Positions 11,458 to 21,479 of a DNA stretch of 64,000 nt are shown in pieces. The DNA is from Methylomonas sp. (GTDB lineage Bacteria > Pseudomonadota > Gammaproteobacteria > Methylococcales > Methylomonadaceae). The DNA lies in assembly GCA_002928965.1 (NCBI GenBank), contig PERU01000001.1, positions 472,149 through 536,148 of the forward strand, read 5' to 3'. Both the position numbers and the translations under genes were made by a program. The notes beneath the pieces are model-generated. The model did no database searches. It worked only from the letters and a program-made list of their open reading frames with translations, and was not told where the DNA came from. Position 1 is the first letter of the stretch. Each line of letters opens with the position of its first letter.

Positions 11458-12142
11458 GCGCGCCAGACGGGAATTGTGGATTGTCTGTTTTTTTATGCTG
11501 ACTACAACTGTGTTGTTTTGGCTGACTAACCTGGATATTCAGTTGGCTGAACTGTTTTATTATCCAGATCATTCAGAAACCCAATGGCCGTATCAGTATT
11601 GGCAGCCGGTAAAAATATTATATGACTTTGCTTTTCCGGTGACGGTGATTGCCGGATTAGTGGCTTTGGCGGTTTACATCATTGGTCATTTTGACAGCTT
11701 TACCCGGCGATTTCGGCGCAGGGCGTTATATATTCTTTTGGTAATTGCCATTGGTCCCGGTTTAGTGGTTAATTTGATATTTAAAGATCATTGGGGGCGG
11801 CCAAGACCATTACATGTCCAGCAGTTTGGCGGTGATTATGTCTATGTGCCGCCGTTGAAAATAGCTGATACACCGGACAAGTCTTTTGTGTGTGGCCACT
11901 GTTCTGTGGGATATGTGTTTTTTGTGATGTATTTTTTATCGCAAAACCATAAAGTGTTTTATTTGATTTTGACTTTAAGCCTTGCCTGGATTATGGGCTT
12001 TACCCGCATGACCTCCGGCGGTCATTTTGTGTCTGACATTCTCTGGTCAGGTTATTTGGTGTTTTTGGTGGCTTATGCCCTTTACTACGGCTGGTTTGTG
12101 CGAAAAAGCATGGGCTACGCCAAAACGGATCGCATACCATGA
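11438..12142 (+). CDS. PAP2-family membrane phosphatase
   Basis: A 234-residue integral membrane phosphatase. The three PAP2 motifs are present: KDHWGRPRP (KX6RP type), CGHCSVGY in place of the usual PSGH, and TRMTSGGHFVSD (SRX5HX3D type, with Thr for Ser). Known relatives remove phosphate from undecaprenyl pyrophosphate or from lipid A. Five to six hydrophobic helices are visible. The start overlaps the preceding glycosyltransferase by 20 bases and the stop overlaps the next gene by 4 (ATGA), which points to translational coupling. A role in recycling the lipid carrier or trimming lipid A is inferred from context only. Confidence 0.82.
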   Translation: MPQRTIKRARRELWIVCFFMLTTTVLFWLTNLDIQLAELFYYPDHSETQWPYQYWQPVKILYDFAFPVTVIAGLVALAVYIIGHFDSFTRRFRRRALYILLVIAIGPGLVVNLIFKDHWGRPRPLHVQQFGGDYVYVPPLKIADTPDKSFVCGHCSVGYVFFVMYFLSQNHKVFYLILTLSLAWIMGFTRMTSGGHFVSDILWSGYLVFLVAYALYYGWFVRKSMGYAKTDRIP

Positions 12143-12594
12143 GTTTTAATATCTGGGTGGATGCAGACGCCTGTCCGAATCTGATCAAAACCGTATTGTT
12201 CCGGGCTGCACAAAAGCGACAGTTTACTGTGTTATTGGTTGCCAACCAATTGATCAGTTCCCCTCCTTCTAAATTTATTCGCGCCATTAGGGTGAGTGGC
12301 GGGTTTGATGTAGCTGATGACTATATTGTGCAGCACATGCAACCGGGTGATTTGGTGATAACGGCAGACATTCCCTTGGCCGCGCAAGTGATCAATGCCC
12401 AAGGATTTGTCATTAACCCGCGCGGTGAAATCTATAACCGAGACAACATTGGTGAGAAGTTAGCCATGCGCGATTTCATGGAAAGCATGCGTGACAGCGG
12501 ACTGGCCTCCGGTGGTCCGGCTGCCATGGGGGCTAAAGATGTGCAGAATTTCTCGAATGCCTTTGATCGCTTTTTGGCCAGCCAACGCATTTAA
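12139..12594 (+). CDS. YaiI/YqxD family protein (UPF0178, DUF188)
   Basis: A 151-residue soluble protein of the widely conserved YaiI/YqxD family, whose fold resembles PIN-type nucleases but whose activity is not established. Family landmarks are WVDADACPNLIK at the N-terminus, the paired acidic positions in DDYIVQHMQPGDLVITADIPLAA, and the C-terminal GGPAAMGAKDVQNFSNAFDR. The ATG overlaps the PAP2 stop (ATGA). A relation to lipid work is not implied; it may simply share the transcript. Confidence 0.87.
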   Translation: MSFNIWVDADACPNLIKTVLFRAAQKRQFTVLLVANQLISSPPSKFIRAIRVSGGFDVADDYIVQHMQPGDLVITADIPLAAQVINAQGFVINPRGEIYNRDNIGEKLAMRDFMESMRDSGLASGGPAAMGAKDVQNFSNAFDRFLASQRI

Positions 12595-12618
12595 CAGGCT
12601 GGGTTTTGTTGTCGAGCT

Positions 12619-12627
12619 TGCTATAAT
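12619..12627 (+). promoter_or_regulatory. Extended -10 promoter for dapA
   Basis: TGCTATAAT (12619-12627) matches the TGn-TATAAT extended -10 element exactly. No good -35 hexamer is seen at the usual distance, which extended -10 promoters can do without. The dapA ATG is 38 bases downstream of the hexamer. Confidence 0.55.
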
Positions 12628-12665
12628 GCCAGCTGTTTTGTAAAAAATTCTGACGAGAGATTTGC

Positions 12666-13541
12666 ATGATTCAAGGTAGTATCGTTGCTCTGGTAACCCC
12701 GATGACTGAAGACGGCGCAGTGGACGAGGTAAGTCTGAAAAGACTGGTGGAGTTTCATGTTGAGCAAGGTACGGATGCTTTAGTCGCAGTGGGGACTACC
12801 GGTGAATCAGCTACCCTGGATGAAGACGAACACTGCCATGTGATAAGAAAGGTGGTGGAGTTTGCTGCAGGACGACTACCCATCATTGCCGGTACCGGAG
12901 CGAACTGTACCCGGGAAGCGATCCATTTAACGCGGCGAGCCAAAGAAGCTGGCGCACATGCCTGCTTGCTGGTAACCCCTTATTACAACAAGCCGACTCA
13001 GGAAGGTTTGTATCTCCATTACAAAGCTATCGCGGAAGCCGTGGCTATTCCGCAGATTCTGTATAACGTACCCGGTCGTACCGGCTGTGACCTGTTACCG
13101 GAAACCGTAGGGCGTTTGGCCAAGATTGCCAATATAGTGGGTGTTAAAGAAGCTACCGGTAAACTGGAACGCGTTAAACAAATCCGCGATCTGACGGGTG
13201 ATGATTTTGCCATTTACACCGGCGACGATGCTACCAGCCTGGAATTTTGTCTGTTGGGTGGCAACGGTAGCATCACTGTAACCGGCAATGTGGCGCCCAA
13301 GCCGCTGCGTGAGATGCTGGCTGCGGCGATGCGCGGCGATCGGAGCAGTGCCGAAGCTTTGGATGCCAGATTAACTGCTTTGCATAACGATTTATTCATT
13401 CAATCCAACCCAATCCCGGTGAAATGGGCCGTAGCGGAAATGGGCTTGATGGGTAAAGGTATTCGCCTGCCTTTAACTTGGCTAACCGATGATTGCATCC
13501 CTACTGTTCGCGCTGCCATGCAGCAGGCAGGCGTTTTATAA
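12666..13541 (+). CDS. dapA: 4-hydroxy-tetrahydrodipicolinate synthase
   Basis: DapA condenses pyruvate and aspartate semialdehyde, the entry to lysine and diaminopimelate. The 291-residue TIM barrel shows [15 protein letters not shown], the tyrosine block [25 protein letters not shown], and the Schiff-base lysine in [22 protein letters not shown] and [12 protein letters not shown] follow. The start has an extended -10 promoter upstream and bamC begins two bases after the stop, the order seen in many gammaproteobacteria. Confidence 0.96.
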   Translation: MIQGSIVALVTPMTEDGAVDEVSLKRLVEFHVEQGTDALVAVGTTGESATLDEDEHCHVIRKVVEFAAGRLPIIAGTGANCTREAIHLTRRAKEAGAHACLLVTPYYNKPTQEGLYLHYKAIAEAVAIPQILYNVPGRTGCDLLPETVGRLAKIANIVGVKEATGKLERVKQIRDLTGDDFAIYTGDDATSLEFCLLGGNGSITVTGNVAPKPLREMLAAAMRGDRSSAEALDARLTALHNDLFIQSNPIPVKWAVAEMGLMGKGIRLPLTWLTDDCIPTVRAAMQQAGVL

Positions 13542-13543
13542 AC

Positions 13544-14365
13544 ATGAACAAAAAACTGATTCGGCGCGGTTTGGTTGCCAGCGTGCTGTTATGCAGTGTT
13601 TCTGCTTGCAGTACCATCAAGAGCTGGTTTCCGGATAAAGAACGGGATTATCAATTTACTTCCGAGATTCCTGAATTGATCGTGCCGGAGGATTTGAAAC
13701 ATAAGGGCATGGCAAGTCTGAGTCGACCTGAACCCGCTGCAACCGTCGCACAACCACCTACAGCTGCAGCTACGCCTGAAGCCGATGCGCCCCAACAATC
13801 CTCTTCATCGGCCGAGCCAGAGACGGCTGCACCCAGCAATCAAGCTGCCGCTGAGACCCAATCCTCTGCCAGCATAGCCAATGGTGCGAGCAGCCTGCAG
13901 ATCGACCAAGCCAAAATCCCCGCAACACGTATGGTCGGCAGGGCCTTGACCCGTCAAAAACTCGAGATCATCGAGCGCAACGTCGATAAAGGCTTTTTTT
14001 ATGTAAAATTTGATCCAGATGCGACCAAAGCCACTGATGAGGGTATTTTTGATGAATTCAAATTTATGTTTGGGGATGATCCTAGCAAGGAACAGGAATA
14101 TCGCATCATCGTACATGGTCTCAGCCCGCAAATGAGCGAGGTCATTATCAGTGATAACGAAGGTAAGTTACTCTCCAGTTCTGCCGCCAATGCGTTATTG
14201 AAGCTGATTACCGAGGGTATCAATCAGGTTGAAAATCAGGAAGATAATTCTGATGAATCTGGCGGCGACACTCAAACCACGAATGATACCCCTACCGAAG
14301 CCGGTGCGGCAGCAGAGCAGAAAACCCCGGAAGCACCGGTGTCAGACACTGCCAAACAAGAATAG
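13544..14365 (+). CDS. bamC: BamC (NlpB) outer-membrane assembly lipoprotein
   Basis: BamC is an accessory lipoprotein of the BAM complex that inserts beta-barrel proteins into the outer membrane. The ATG at 13544 gives MNKKLIRRGLVASVLLCSVSAC, a lipoprotein signal peptide with the acylated cysteine at about residue 22. An N-terminal stretch resembling the BamC region that binds BamD (DKERDYQFTSEIPELIVPEDL) is followed by a long Ala/Pro/Ser/Gln-rich linker (about 60-130), one helix-grip domain, and a polar Asp/Glu/Thr-rich tail. It seems to hold only one clear grip domain where Escherichia coli BamC has two. A longer frame from 13493 would run through the end of dapA and lacks the signal peptide. 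Assignment rests on features and the dapA neighbour. Confidence 0.82.
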   Translation: MNKKLIRRGLVASVLLCSVSACSTIKSWFPDKERDYQFTSEIPELIVPEDLKHKGMASLSRPEPAATVAQPPTAAATPEADAPQQSSSSAEPETAAPSNQAAAETQSSASIANGASSLQIDQAKIPATRMVGRALTRQKLEIIERNVDKGFFYVKFDPDATKATDEGIFDEFKFMFGDDPSKEQEYRIIVHGLSPQMSEVIISDNEGKLLSSSAANALLKLITEGINQVENQEDNSDESGGDTQTTNDTPTEAGAAAEQKTPEAPVSDTAKQE

Positions 14366-14367
14366 TC

Positions 14368-14531
14368 TAGGAGCCTGTCCGAGAATAGGAATCGTCGCGA
14401 GGGAAAGCTATTTTGAGTTAGATTTGTTGATCATTTGAGGCGAATAGTGGGGCTATTTAACGAAAATGAGCGGGAAATCTGGCCAAAAGGGCTTTTCCGT
14501 AGCAGGTTCTCTATTCTCGGACAGGCTCCTA
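14368..14531. repeat. MITE-like element A, copy 1
   Basis: A 164-bp element bounded by 21-bp perfect terminal inverted repeats that begin TAGGAGCCTGTCCGAG. It starts three bases after the bamC stop. An inverted copy of equal length lies at 19105-19268, with about six differences by eye. The ends fit insertion at TA with TA duplicated, as in IS630/Tc1-type elements. The interior is too short to code a transposase, so it would need one supplied in trans. Confidence 0.85.
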
Positions 14532-14608
14532 GGACAGGCACCTAGGTTGCAGACGGTTTAAATTGATCACGTGTAAGGATTTCGCAAAAAATAAACGCCC
14601 TCTTTGAA

Positions 14609-14747
14609 GAGGCTGTCGTAAAAGTCGAAACAGTTCCTTCTCCCACCGGGAGAAGGTTAGGAGGGCATATAAATCAGCTGTTTGCATTATATATTCCCCT
14701 CACCCCAGCCCTCTCCCGCGAGGAGAGGGGGCTTTTACGACAGACTC
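14609..14747. repeat. MITE-like element B, copy 1
   Basis: A 139-bp element with 16-bp terminal repeats: GAGGCTGTCGTAAAAG at 14609-14624 and its near-complement CTTTTACGACAGACTC at 14732-14747 (one mismatch). It is flanked by a 5-bp direct repeat TTGAA (14604-14608 and 14748-14752), a likely target-site duplication. The interior holds CCCTCTCCCGCGAGGAGAGG-type palindromic DNA. The same ends recur at 58901-59010 around a different interior. Confidence 0.8.
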
Positions 14748-14752
14748 TTGAA

Positions 14753-15000
14753 AAGGGGGGAGAGCGAAGCAAGGGGCCGAGAAGGATTGATTTGAAGAAT
14801 CTCCCCCAGCCCCTGTTTGTCAAGGAAGGACGAGTAAGCCGTGCTTTGGTAAGACCATAATGTCTGGACGTTATTTGCACCAAATCCTAAGGAATATGTC
14901 AGAAACAAGTTCGGCAACGGTAGGTGCGAATTCATTCGCATTATGTGGATAAATCCGCACCCCGAACACTTATATTGGTTATTTCATGCTCATGCCTAAG
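14753..15000. repeat. Dispersed repeat C, copy 1 (parts I and II)
   Basis: Non-coding DNA before purL that resembles three other places. Part I (to about 14896, with GGTAAGACCATAATGTCTGG) matches 52031-52180 in reverse and 59147-59222 directly. Part II (about 14889-15000, with GGTAGGTGCGAATTCATTCG) matches 58752-58870. No protein-coding content was found. Together with elements A and B it fills the 692-bp gap between bamC and purL. Confidence 0.7.
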
Positions 15001-15057
15001 TCAGTTTTTGCCATCTGCTTTCTGTAAACCGCTTTACCCATTTAGCTAAAGATCACT

Positions 15058-18000
15058 ATGTTGACAATTCCCGGTACTTCCGCACTTTCATCGTTTCGCA
15101 TCGAAAAATTACTGAACCAGTTACAAACGTTGGATAGCAACATCCAAACGGTAACGGCTCGATTCGTGCATTTTGTACAGATGCAAAAGTCTTCGGATAG
15201 CCTAGACAAGCAACCGACTTCCCTGGCAGGCGAAGAAATGCAAATGTTGCAACGTTTGCTGGATTATGGTTATACACCTATGGCGACACCCCCGGTAGCT
15301 GAGCTGGATAACCAGACACTCAGCCGATTGTGGGTTGTGCCCCGATTGGGAACGATCTCGCCCTGGTCCAGCAAGGCATCGGAAATAGCCGAGCGTTGCG
15401 GACTTGCACATGTCAAACGACTTGAGCGCGGCGTTGAATATCTATTCAGTAGTGCTGTTCCGCTTAGTAACGATGACCTGCACAGAGTAGCCTCGTTGCT
15501 GCATGACCGAATGACTCAACAGGTCGTAACCGATGAGGCGCAACTGGACCTGTTTGCCGAGCACGATCCCAAGCCGTTGCAAACCGTTGCCATCATTGAA
15601 CAGGGTAAAGAGGCACTGGTAAAAGCCAATACAACGTTAGGCTTGGCCTTGTCTGCCGATGAGATTGATTACCTGACTGACAGCTTCATCCAACTGGGAC
15701 GCAACCCTACCGATGTCGAGCTGATGATGTTTGCTCAAGCCAATTCGGAACATTGCCGCCATAAAATTTTCAACGCCGATTGGACAATAGACGGCGAAGC
15801 ACAAGCCAAATCATTGTTTGCGATGATTCGCAACACCCATACCTTGAACCCGCAAAATATTCTCTCGGCTTACAGCGATAACGCCTCTGTGATTGCCGGG
15901 CACGAGGCGCAAGTATTCATTCGCGATGCAAATAGTCACGCTTACGGCTATGTTGAAGAAGACGCGCACATTTTGATGAAAGTGGAAACCCATAATCATC
16001 CGACGGCCATTTCTCCACACCCCGGTGCAGCGACGGGTTCGGGTGGCGAGATCCGCGACGAAGGGGCTACCGGTCGAGGCTCTGCAACCAAAGCCGGTTT
16101 GACCGGTTTTAGTGTGTCACATTTGAAAATCCCCGGTTTCGAACAACCCTGGGAAACGGATAATGGCAAGCCGGACAGGATTGCTTCGGCTTTGGACATC
16201 ATGTTGGAAGGTCCAATTGGCGGCGCGGCGTTTAATAATGAGTTTGGCAGGCCTAATATTGCGGGTTATTTCCGCAGTTTTGAGCAAGCCGCCGAAACCG
16301 GCGAAGCGAATCAATATCGCGGATATCACAAACCCATCATGATTGCCGGCGGCATGGGCAATATCCGGCCCATGCTGGTTGATAAACATCCCATTCCAGC
16401 GGGTTCTTTGATTGTGATTTTAGGTGGACCAGCCATGTTGATTGGCTTGGGCGGTGGCGCAGCATCCTCACAAACTTCGGGTGAAAGTGCTGCGGAACTG
16501 GATTTTGCCTCGGTACAACGGGAAAACCCGGAAATGGAACGTCGTTGCCAGGAGGTTATCAATCACTGTAATTCATTGGGCGACACAACCCCGATTATTT
16601 CGATACACGATATTGGCGCAGGTGGTTTGTCCAATGCGGTGCCGGAAATCATTCACGATTGCGATCGCGGTGGACGTTTTGAGTTGCGCAAGGTGCAAAA
16701 TGCCGATAAAGGCATGTCGCCAATGCAAATTTGGTGTAACGAGGCCCAGGAACGCTATGTAGTGGCCATCAAGCCCGAATCACTGGCAGTCTTCAAAGCC
16801 TTTTGCGAACGCGAACATTGCTTATATGCCGTGATTGGTGAAGCTACTGATGCCGAGCATTTGACCTTGAGCGACGAATGGCTGGGCGGCAAACCGGTCG
16901 ATTTGCCGATGTCGGTATTGTTTGGCAAGCCACCTAAAATGCATAGACAGGTTCAACGGCTTGCAAAGAGTTTGCCTGCATTCAACACTGCTGAGATTCA
17001 ACTCGCCGACGCTGTAAACCGGGTTTTGGCATTTCCTGCGGTCGCCGATAAAAGCTTTTTGATTCATATCGGTGACAGGTCGGTTACCGGATTGGTGGCA
17101 CGTGACCAGATGGTCGGGCGCTGGCAAATCCCGGTTGCCGATGTGGCGGTGACAGCCTCGGGATTTTACGCACACACCGGTGAAGCGATGGCGCTCGGTG
17201 AACGTACGCCGCTGGCATTGATTGATGGGCCTGCCTCGGGACGGATGGCGGTAGGTGAGGCGCTAACCAATCTGGCTGCAGCCCGTATCGATAAACTGAA
17301 CGATGTCAAATTATCCGCCAACTGGATGGCCGCCTGTGGCAGCCCCGGCGAAGACGCGGTGTTGTTTGACACCGTCAAAGCAGTGGGTATGGAGTTGTGC
17401 CCTGAATTAGGGATTGCGATTCCGGTGGGCAAGGATTCTTTGTCGATGAAAAGTGTCTGGAAAGAGGAGGTGGTCGGTCGTTCCCAACAGCCTGCTTCTG
17501 GCGACGCGAGCGGTTCCACCGGCGTCGAGAAAACCATGACCTCACCGTTGTCGTTGATCATTACTGCTTTCGCGCCGGTGCAGGATATTCGGCAAACCCT
17601 GACCCCGGAATTGCAAGCCGAAGATAGCGTGTTATTACTGATTGATCTGGGTCAGGGCAAGAACCGTTTGGGTGGCTCGGTATTGGCGCAAGTTTACAAT
17701 CAGCTCGGCAATCGGGCGCCTGACCTGGATGATGTGGCTTTGTTCAAGCGTTTTTTTAATACCATCCAGCTATTGAATCACCAAAATTTACTGCTGGCCT
17801 ATCACGATAGAGCTGATGGTGGTTTGTTGGCGACGGTAGCGGAAATGCTGTTCGCCGGGCGTAAAGCGGTTGATCTGGATATTTCCGAACTGGGTGGCGA
17901 TGCCTTGGCAGCTCTGTTCAATGAAGAACTGGGTGCGGTATTGCAGGTCAAAACCGCTGATCTGGATCTTATCGCTCGCTTGCTGGATCAAGCCGGTCTG

Positions 18001-19026
18001 GATCATTGCAGCTTTGTGATTGGTAAAGTGGTCGCTGGGCAACGTTTGCGCATTCTGCAAAACGGTAACGAAATTTATGCTGCCAACCGTGCCGAGCTAC
18101 AAAAAACCTGGTCAGAAGTCAGTTATCGGATGCAGGCCTTGCGGGATAACCCGGATTGCGCCCGTCAGCAATTTGAGCGCATCAGTGATGACAATGATCC
18201 TGGTTTGTCGGCTGCACTGAGTTTTGATGTCAATGATGATATTACGAAAAACTTGGCGAACGCACCAAGGCCAAAAGTGGCGATTCTCCGCGAGCAGGGT
18301 GTCAATGGACATATCGAAATGGCGGCAGCCTTCGATCGCGCGGGTTTTGCCGCCATCGATGTACACATGACCGATATTATCTCAGGTCGAGTCAGTCTGG
18401 CCGAATTCACCGGTCTGGTGGCTTGCGGTGGCTTTTCGTATGGTGACGTGCTGGGCGCTGGAGGCGGTTGGGCCAAATCCATTTTATTCAACCCGAAAGC
18501 CCGCGATGAGTTTGCAGGTTTTTTTGCCCGGCAGGAGACTTTTGGATTGGGTGTGTGTAACGGTTGTCAGATGATGTCCGGTTTGAAAGACATGATTCCC
18601 GGCGCAGAACATTGGCCACAATTCAAACGCAATTTGTCGGAACAATTCGAAGCGCGGGTGGCAATGGTCAAAGTACAGGAATCGCCATCAATATTTTTTG
18701 CGGGCATGGCCGGTTCAATGTTGCCTGTGGTCGTGGCGCACGGTGAAGGCCGGGCCGAGTTTGGCGATCAAAATCCAGCTGATGCTAATGTGGCATTGAG
18801 TTATGTGGACAATTACGGTCAGTTGACCGAATCGTTTCCAGCCAATCCCAATGGTTCACCAAGCGGTATTACCGGTCTGACCTCCAGCGATGGCCGCTTT
18901 ACCATCATGATGCCGCATCCCGAACGTTGTTTCCGCACCGTGCAAAATTCCTGGCATCCCGGCGAGTGGCAGCAAGACGCCGCGTGGTTGCGGATGTTTA
19001 GAAACGCACGGGTTTGGGTTGGTTGA
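15058..19026 (+). CDS. purL: Phosphoribosylformylglycinamidine synthase
   Basis: PurL (large single-chain form, 1322 residues) makes FGAM from FGAR, glutamine and ATP in purine synthesis. Order of parts: N-terminal domain, linker, two AIR-synthase-like halves ([35 protein letters not shown]; later [20 protein letters not shown] and [11 protein letters not shown]), and a C-terminal glutamine amidotransferase with the nucleophile in [11 protein letters not shown] and the late HGEGRAEF and PHPERCFR. The protein is slightly longer than the Escherichia coli enzyme; a polar insertion of about 20 residues rich in Gly, Ser and Gln lies near residues 806-826, just before [15 protein letters not shown]. 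The gene stands alone between two inverted copies of element A. Confidence 0.96.
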   Translation: MLTIPGTSALSSFRIEKLLNQLQTLDSNIQTVTARFVHFVQMQKSSDSLDKQPTSLAGEEMQMLQRLLDYGYTPMATPPVAELDNQTLSRLWVVPRLGTISPWSSKASEIAERCGLAHVKRLERGVEYLFSSAVPLSNDDLHRVASLLHDRMTQQVVTDEAQLDLFAEHDPKPLQTVAIIEQGKEALVKANTTLGLALSADEIDYLTDSFIQLGRNPTDVELMMFAQANSEHCRHKIFNADWTIDGEAQAKSLFAMIRNTHTLNPQNILSAYSDNASVIAGHEAQVFIRDANSHAYGYVEEDAHILMKVETHNHPTAISPHPGAATGSGGEIRDEGATGRGSATKAGLTGFSVSHLKIPGFEQPWETDNGKPDRIASALDIMLEGPIGGAAFNNEFGRPNIAGYFRSFEQAAETGEANQYRGYHKPIMIAGGMGNIRPMLVDKHPIPAGSLIVILGGPAMLIGLGGGAASSQTSGESAAELDFASVQRENPEMERRCQEVINHCNSLGDTTPIISIHDIGAGGLSNAVPEIIHDCDRGGRFELRKVQNADKGMSPMQIWCNEAQERYVVAIKPESLAVFKAFCEREHCLYAVIGEATDAEHLTLSDEWLGGKPVDLPMSVLFGKPPKMHRQVQRLAKSLPAFNTAEIQLADAVNRVLAFPAVADKSFLIHIGDRSVTGLVARDQMVGRWQIPVADVAVTASGFYAHTGEAMALGERTPLALIDGPASGRMAVGEALTNLAAARIDKLNDVKLSANWMAACGSPGEDAVLFDTVKAVGMELCPELGIAIPVGKDSLSMKSVWKEEVVGRSQQPASGDASGSTGVEKTMTSPLSLIITAFAPVQDIRQTLTPELQAEDSVLLLIDLGQGKNRLGGSVLAQVYNQLGNRAPDLDDVALFKRFFNTIQLLNHQNLLLAYHDRADGGLLATVAEMLFAGRKAVDLDISELGGDALAALFNEELGAVLQVKTADLDLIARLLDQAGLDHCSFVIGKVVAGQRLRILQNGNEIYAANRAELQKTWSEVSYRMQALRDNPDCARQQFERISDDNDPGLSAALSFDVNDDITKNLANAPRPKVAILREQGVNGHIEMAAAFDRAGFAAIDVHMTDIISGRVSLAEFTGLVACGGFSYGDVLGAGGGWAKSILFNPKARDEFAGFFARQETFGLGVCNGCQMMSGLKDMIPGAEHWPQFKRNLSEQFEARVAMVKVQESPSIFFAGMAGSMLPVVVAHGEGRAEFGDQNPADANVALSYVDNYGQLTESFPANPNGSPSGITGLTSSDGRFTIMMPHPERCFRTVQNSWHPGEWQQDAAWLRMFRNARVWVG

Positions 19027-19104
19027 TAAGGTTAACTCTTTAACGCAGCCATTTTATCGGTATTCAAATGGCTGCGCCGACCTTGACTTCACGGTGCAGG
19101 ATAC

Positions 19105-19268
19105 TAGGAGTCTGTCCGAGAATAGAGAACCTGCTACGGAAAAGCCCTTTTGGCCAGATTTCCCGCTCATTTTCGTTAAATAGCACCACTATTCGCCTCA
19201 AATGATCAACAAATCTGACTCAAAATAACTTTCCCTCGTGATGATTCCTATTCTCGGACAGGCTCCTA
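19105..19268. repeat. MITE-like element A, copy 2 (inverted to copy 1)
   Basis: A 164-bp element from TAGGAG (19105) to CTCCTA (19268), inverted relative to 14368-14531. The two differ at about six positions by eye, one of them in the left terminal repeat (GTCTG for GCCTG). It fills most of the gap between purL and the convergent GGDEF gene. It has long imperfect self-complementarity at its ends and could act as a bidirectional terminator in RNA. Confidence 0.85.
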
Positions 19269-19312
19269 TTGTTCCTGCGAGATCATGGCGTTTGCATGAA
19301 GAGAGTGCTTTC

Positions 19313-20656
19313 CTAAACAGTGTAGTCGACTACTACGCAATTACGGCCCTGTTTTTTAGCGCGAAACAGGGCTTTGTCAACCCGATCGAAGAACTCGTTT
19401 TCTTTTTCCATCATTGAAAACTGACCAACAGCGATGCTGACGGTGATGCTGATTCGATTCAAAAACACTGCATTTTCAATGTCCAGTCTAATTCGGTTGG
19501 CAAATTCATAAGCATTGGTCAGTGAGGTGTGCGGTAACAAAATTGCAAATTCTTCGCCGCCCCAACGGATCACATCGTCCATGGTCCGAGTGAAGTCAGT
19601 CAGTTTTTGGCTGATGGCTTTTATCACTTCATCGCCAATCAAGTGTCCGTAGCTATCATTGATGTTTTTAAAATAATCAATATCGATGATCAACAACGAA
19701 AATTCATCGGTGTTGTAACGGCGTATGCGTTCGATTTCTTCTTTTAGGCGTTTTTGCAACATGCGCCGATTGCCCAATCCGGTTAATGGATCTTCCAGGG
19801 CGGACTTTTCAAAACCCAGTGCTTTGGATTCCAGGATGGATACCAGCTCTTTTAATTCGCTGGCATGGTGTTTGATCAAATCAACCCAAGTACCGTAGGC
19901 AAAGCCGACCAATTCGCTTTGGGTTACCACACCCACTAATTGATTCTCGGCATCAACCACCACGCAACGTTTTATCTTCAGGCTTTTCAGTTGGTTAAGT
20001 GCATCGTGGATGGTAGCGAAAATCGGCGTGGTGATCACCGGACTGACCATGTAGCTGGACAAGGGCAATGCAGTGCTTTTTCCTGAGGAAATAATGCCGA
20101 AAATATCTTTGGTGGTGACGATGCCGACCGGAATACCGTTGTCAACCACGATGATGGAGTCTTCAATGTTGCGTAGGTGGTTTAAAACATCTTCCAGAAT
20201 CCACTCGGCAGAAAATGTCACTGGCTCGGATCGGCTAACCATTTCGCCAATGGTTTTCTTTTGTACCAATACTGCCGGATCAATAGCTGAAATAATATCG
20301 CTATAGGTCAGGATGCCGCTGAGTTTGTCGTCATCATCTAAAATGCCCAGATAGCGCCCTTGGCTTCTTTCCAGGACTTCCATGCCGGCCAGAATATGCT
20401 CATGTTCTGAAATAGAGGGGATTTTTTTTAACGGTACCTCATTCAATTGAGTATGAATGTGTCTGCCATCCTGAGTATGCTGTAGCAAGTCTTCTACCGA
20501 GAATACGTAATAACCGCTGTCTTTTTCAATCAGTACACTGCTGACATTGTGCTGATCCAGCAGGTTTGAAACTGCTTGCAGTGTCATGTCCTGGGTAGCG
20601 CGCAGTACTGATTTTTGCGCAATTGAACCTACTGTTGGGAAAACTGAAAATTCCAT
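19313..20656 (-). CDS. Diguanylate cyclase with four CBS domains
   Basis: A 447-residue soluble protein that probably makes c-di-GMP. The N-terminal 270 residues hold four CBS motifs (units ending near VFSVEDLL, GILTYSDIISAI, GIVTTKDIFGI and GVVTQSELVGF), which usually bind adenosyl ligands such as AMP, ATP or SAM. A GGDEF domain follows from about residue 285: DPLTGLGNRRML, LLIIDIDYFKNINDSYGH and the active-site WGGEEF. The match to the catalytic signature is intact, so activity is expected. The gene is the downstream member of a likely unit with the FixJ-like regulator, 27 bases apart. Link of energy state to c-di-GMP is inference. Confidence 0.88.
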   Translation of the reverse strand: MEFSVFPTVGSIAQKSVLRATQDMTLQAVSNLLDQHNVSSVLIEKDSGYYVFSVEDLLQHTQDGRHIHTQLNEVPLKKIPSISEHEHILAGMEVLERSQGRYLGILDDDDKLSGILTYSDIISAIDPAVLVQKKTIGEMVSRSEPVTFSAEWILEDVLNHLRNIEDSIIVVDNGIPVGIVTTKDIFGIISSGKSTALPLSSYMVSPVITTPIFATIHDALNQLKSLKIKRCVVVDAENQLVGVVTQSELVGFAYGTWVDLIKHHASELKELVSILESKALGFEKSALEDPLTGLGNRRMLQKRLKEEIERIRRYNTDEFSLLIIDIDYFKNINDSYGHLIGDEVIKAISQKLTDFTRTMDDVIRWGGEEFAILLPHTSLTNAYEFANRIRLDIENAVFLNRISITVSIAVGQFSMMEKENEFFDRVDKALFRAKKQGRNCVVVDYTV

Positions 20657-20683
20657 TAATTCAAACAGAGATTGAAGTAAAAA

Positions 20684-21328
20684 TCAGCCAAAGTATGTTT
20701 TGGGTATGAAAATGGCGTCCTTGCTGGAGGATTTGAATGAATTGTAGGTATGCAGTAGTTCCGTAATAGATTTGGCATGTATCTTTCGCATTAAGTTGGC
20801 ACGATGCACTTTGACAGTTTTAATGGAAATTGTCAGCTTTTCGGAAATTTCTTTACTGGTCAAACCATCCGCAATCAGCTCACAGGTTTGCAATTCGCGT
20901 TTGGTCAGGGTGACAAACAGGCTCTGAACACGGTTTTCTTGTTCATGGCTGGCAAACGCCTCATCCAGGGTTTGTTTCATTGATTCAAGTCTGAACGGTT
21001 TTTCCATGAAATCAAATAGTTTGGTGTTAACTATTCGGAGTGCTTTGGCTAATTGAGCAGGACGACTGATACAAATTTTGGGGGCATGATGCAGAAAATC
21101 CAAAGTCGGTATGACTTTGAAAATTTCTGAATATTTGGGGTCGAAAACCACGCAAAACATCTGTTTGTGTATGGCAAACTGGTGACGGTTATCACTGGCC
21201 CAATTCATCAAGTCACTGTGATCGGTAAAATGATGCGTATGTGCGGCCAATGTGTCTGAAAACCTTAAAATACCTTTGTAAGAAGACACATCGTCATCGA
21301 TGACTAGAATGATTCTATTCAATTTCAT
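20684..21328 (-). CDS. FixJ/NarL-like response regulator
   Basis: A 214-residue regulator with an N-terminal receiver-like domain and a C-terminal LuxR-type helix-turn-helix. The receiver has the acidic pair in LVIDDD, a candidate phospho-Asp in CVVFDPKY, a Ser in ICISRP and Lys in MEKPF, but the region after the Asp departs from the usual MPGMDG loop. The DNA-binding domain is clear: LTKRELQTCELIADGLTSKE and ISIKTVKVHRANLMRKI. Start is placed at MKLNRIILVIDDD; a frame 24 residues longer is possible but adds no known structure. No kinase is adjacent; the GGDEF gene behind it may be its target or partner. Confidence 0.82.
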   Translation of the reverse strand: MKLNRIILVIDDDVSSYKGILRFSDTLAAHTHHFTDHSDLMNWASDNRHQFAIHKQMFCVVFDPKYSEIFKVIPTLDFLHHAPKICISRPAQLAKALRIVNTKLFDFMEKPFRLESMKQTLDEAFASHEQENRVQSLFVTLTKRELQTCELIADGLTSKEISEKLTISIKTVKVHRANLMRKIHAKSITELLHTYNSFKSSSKDAIFIPKTYFG

Positions 21329-21479
21329 AGCGTGATAATCAATGAATGCCTTTAGTAATCTAGCCAAGAAAAAAGCGGAAATTGTAAACTTATATTTCAC
21401 TTTGTCTATTGGCCCAAAGCCTTAGGAGGTGATGAGCCGTTGCAGTTGGCAGTGTTTTGGTTTTGGCAGACAAGTACAG

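Noticed and set aside
13493..13543. Longer start for bamC
   Set aside because: It would run through the end of dapA and place the lipoprotein signal internally.
14366..15057. CRISPR array or tandem repeats
   Set aside because: Repeats are inverted and dispersed, without regular spacers.
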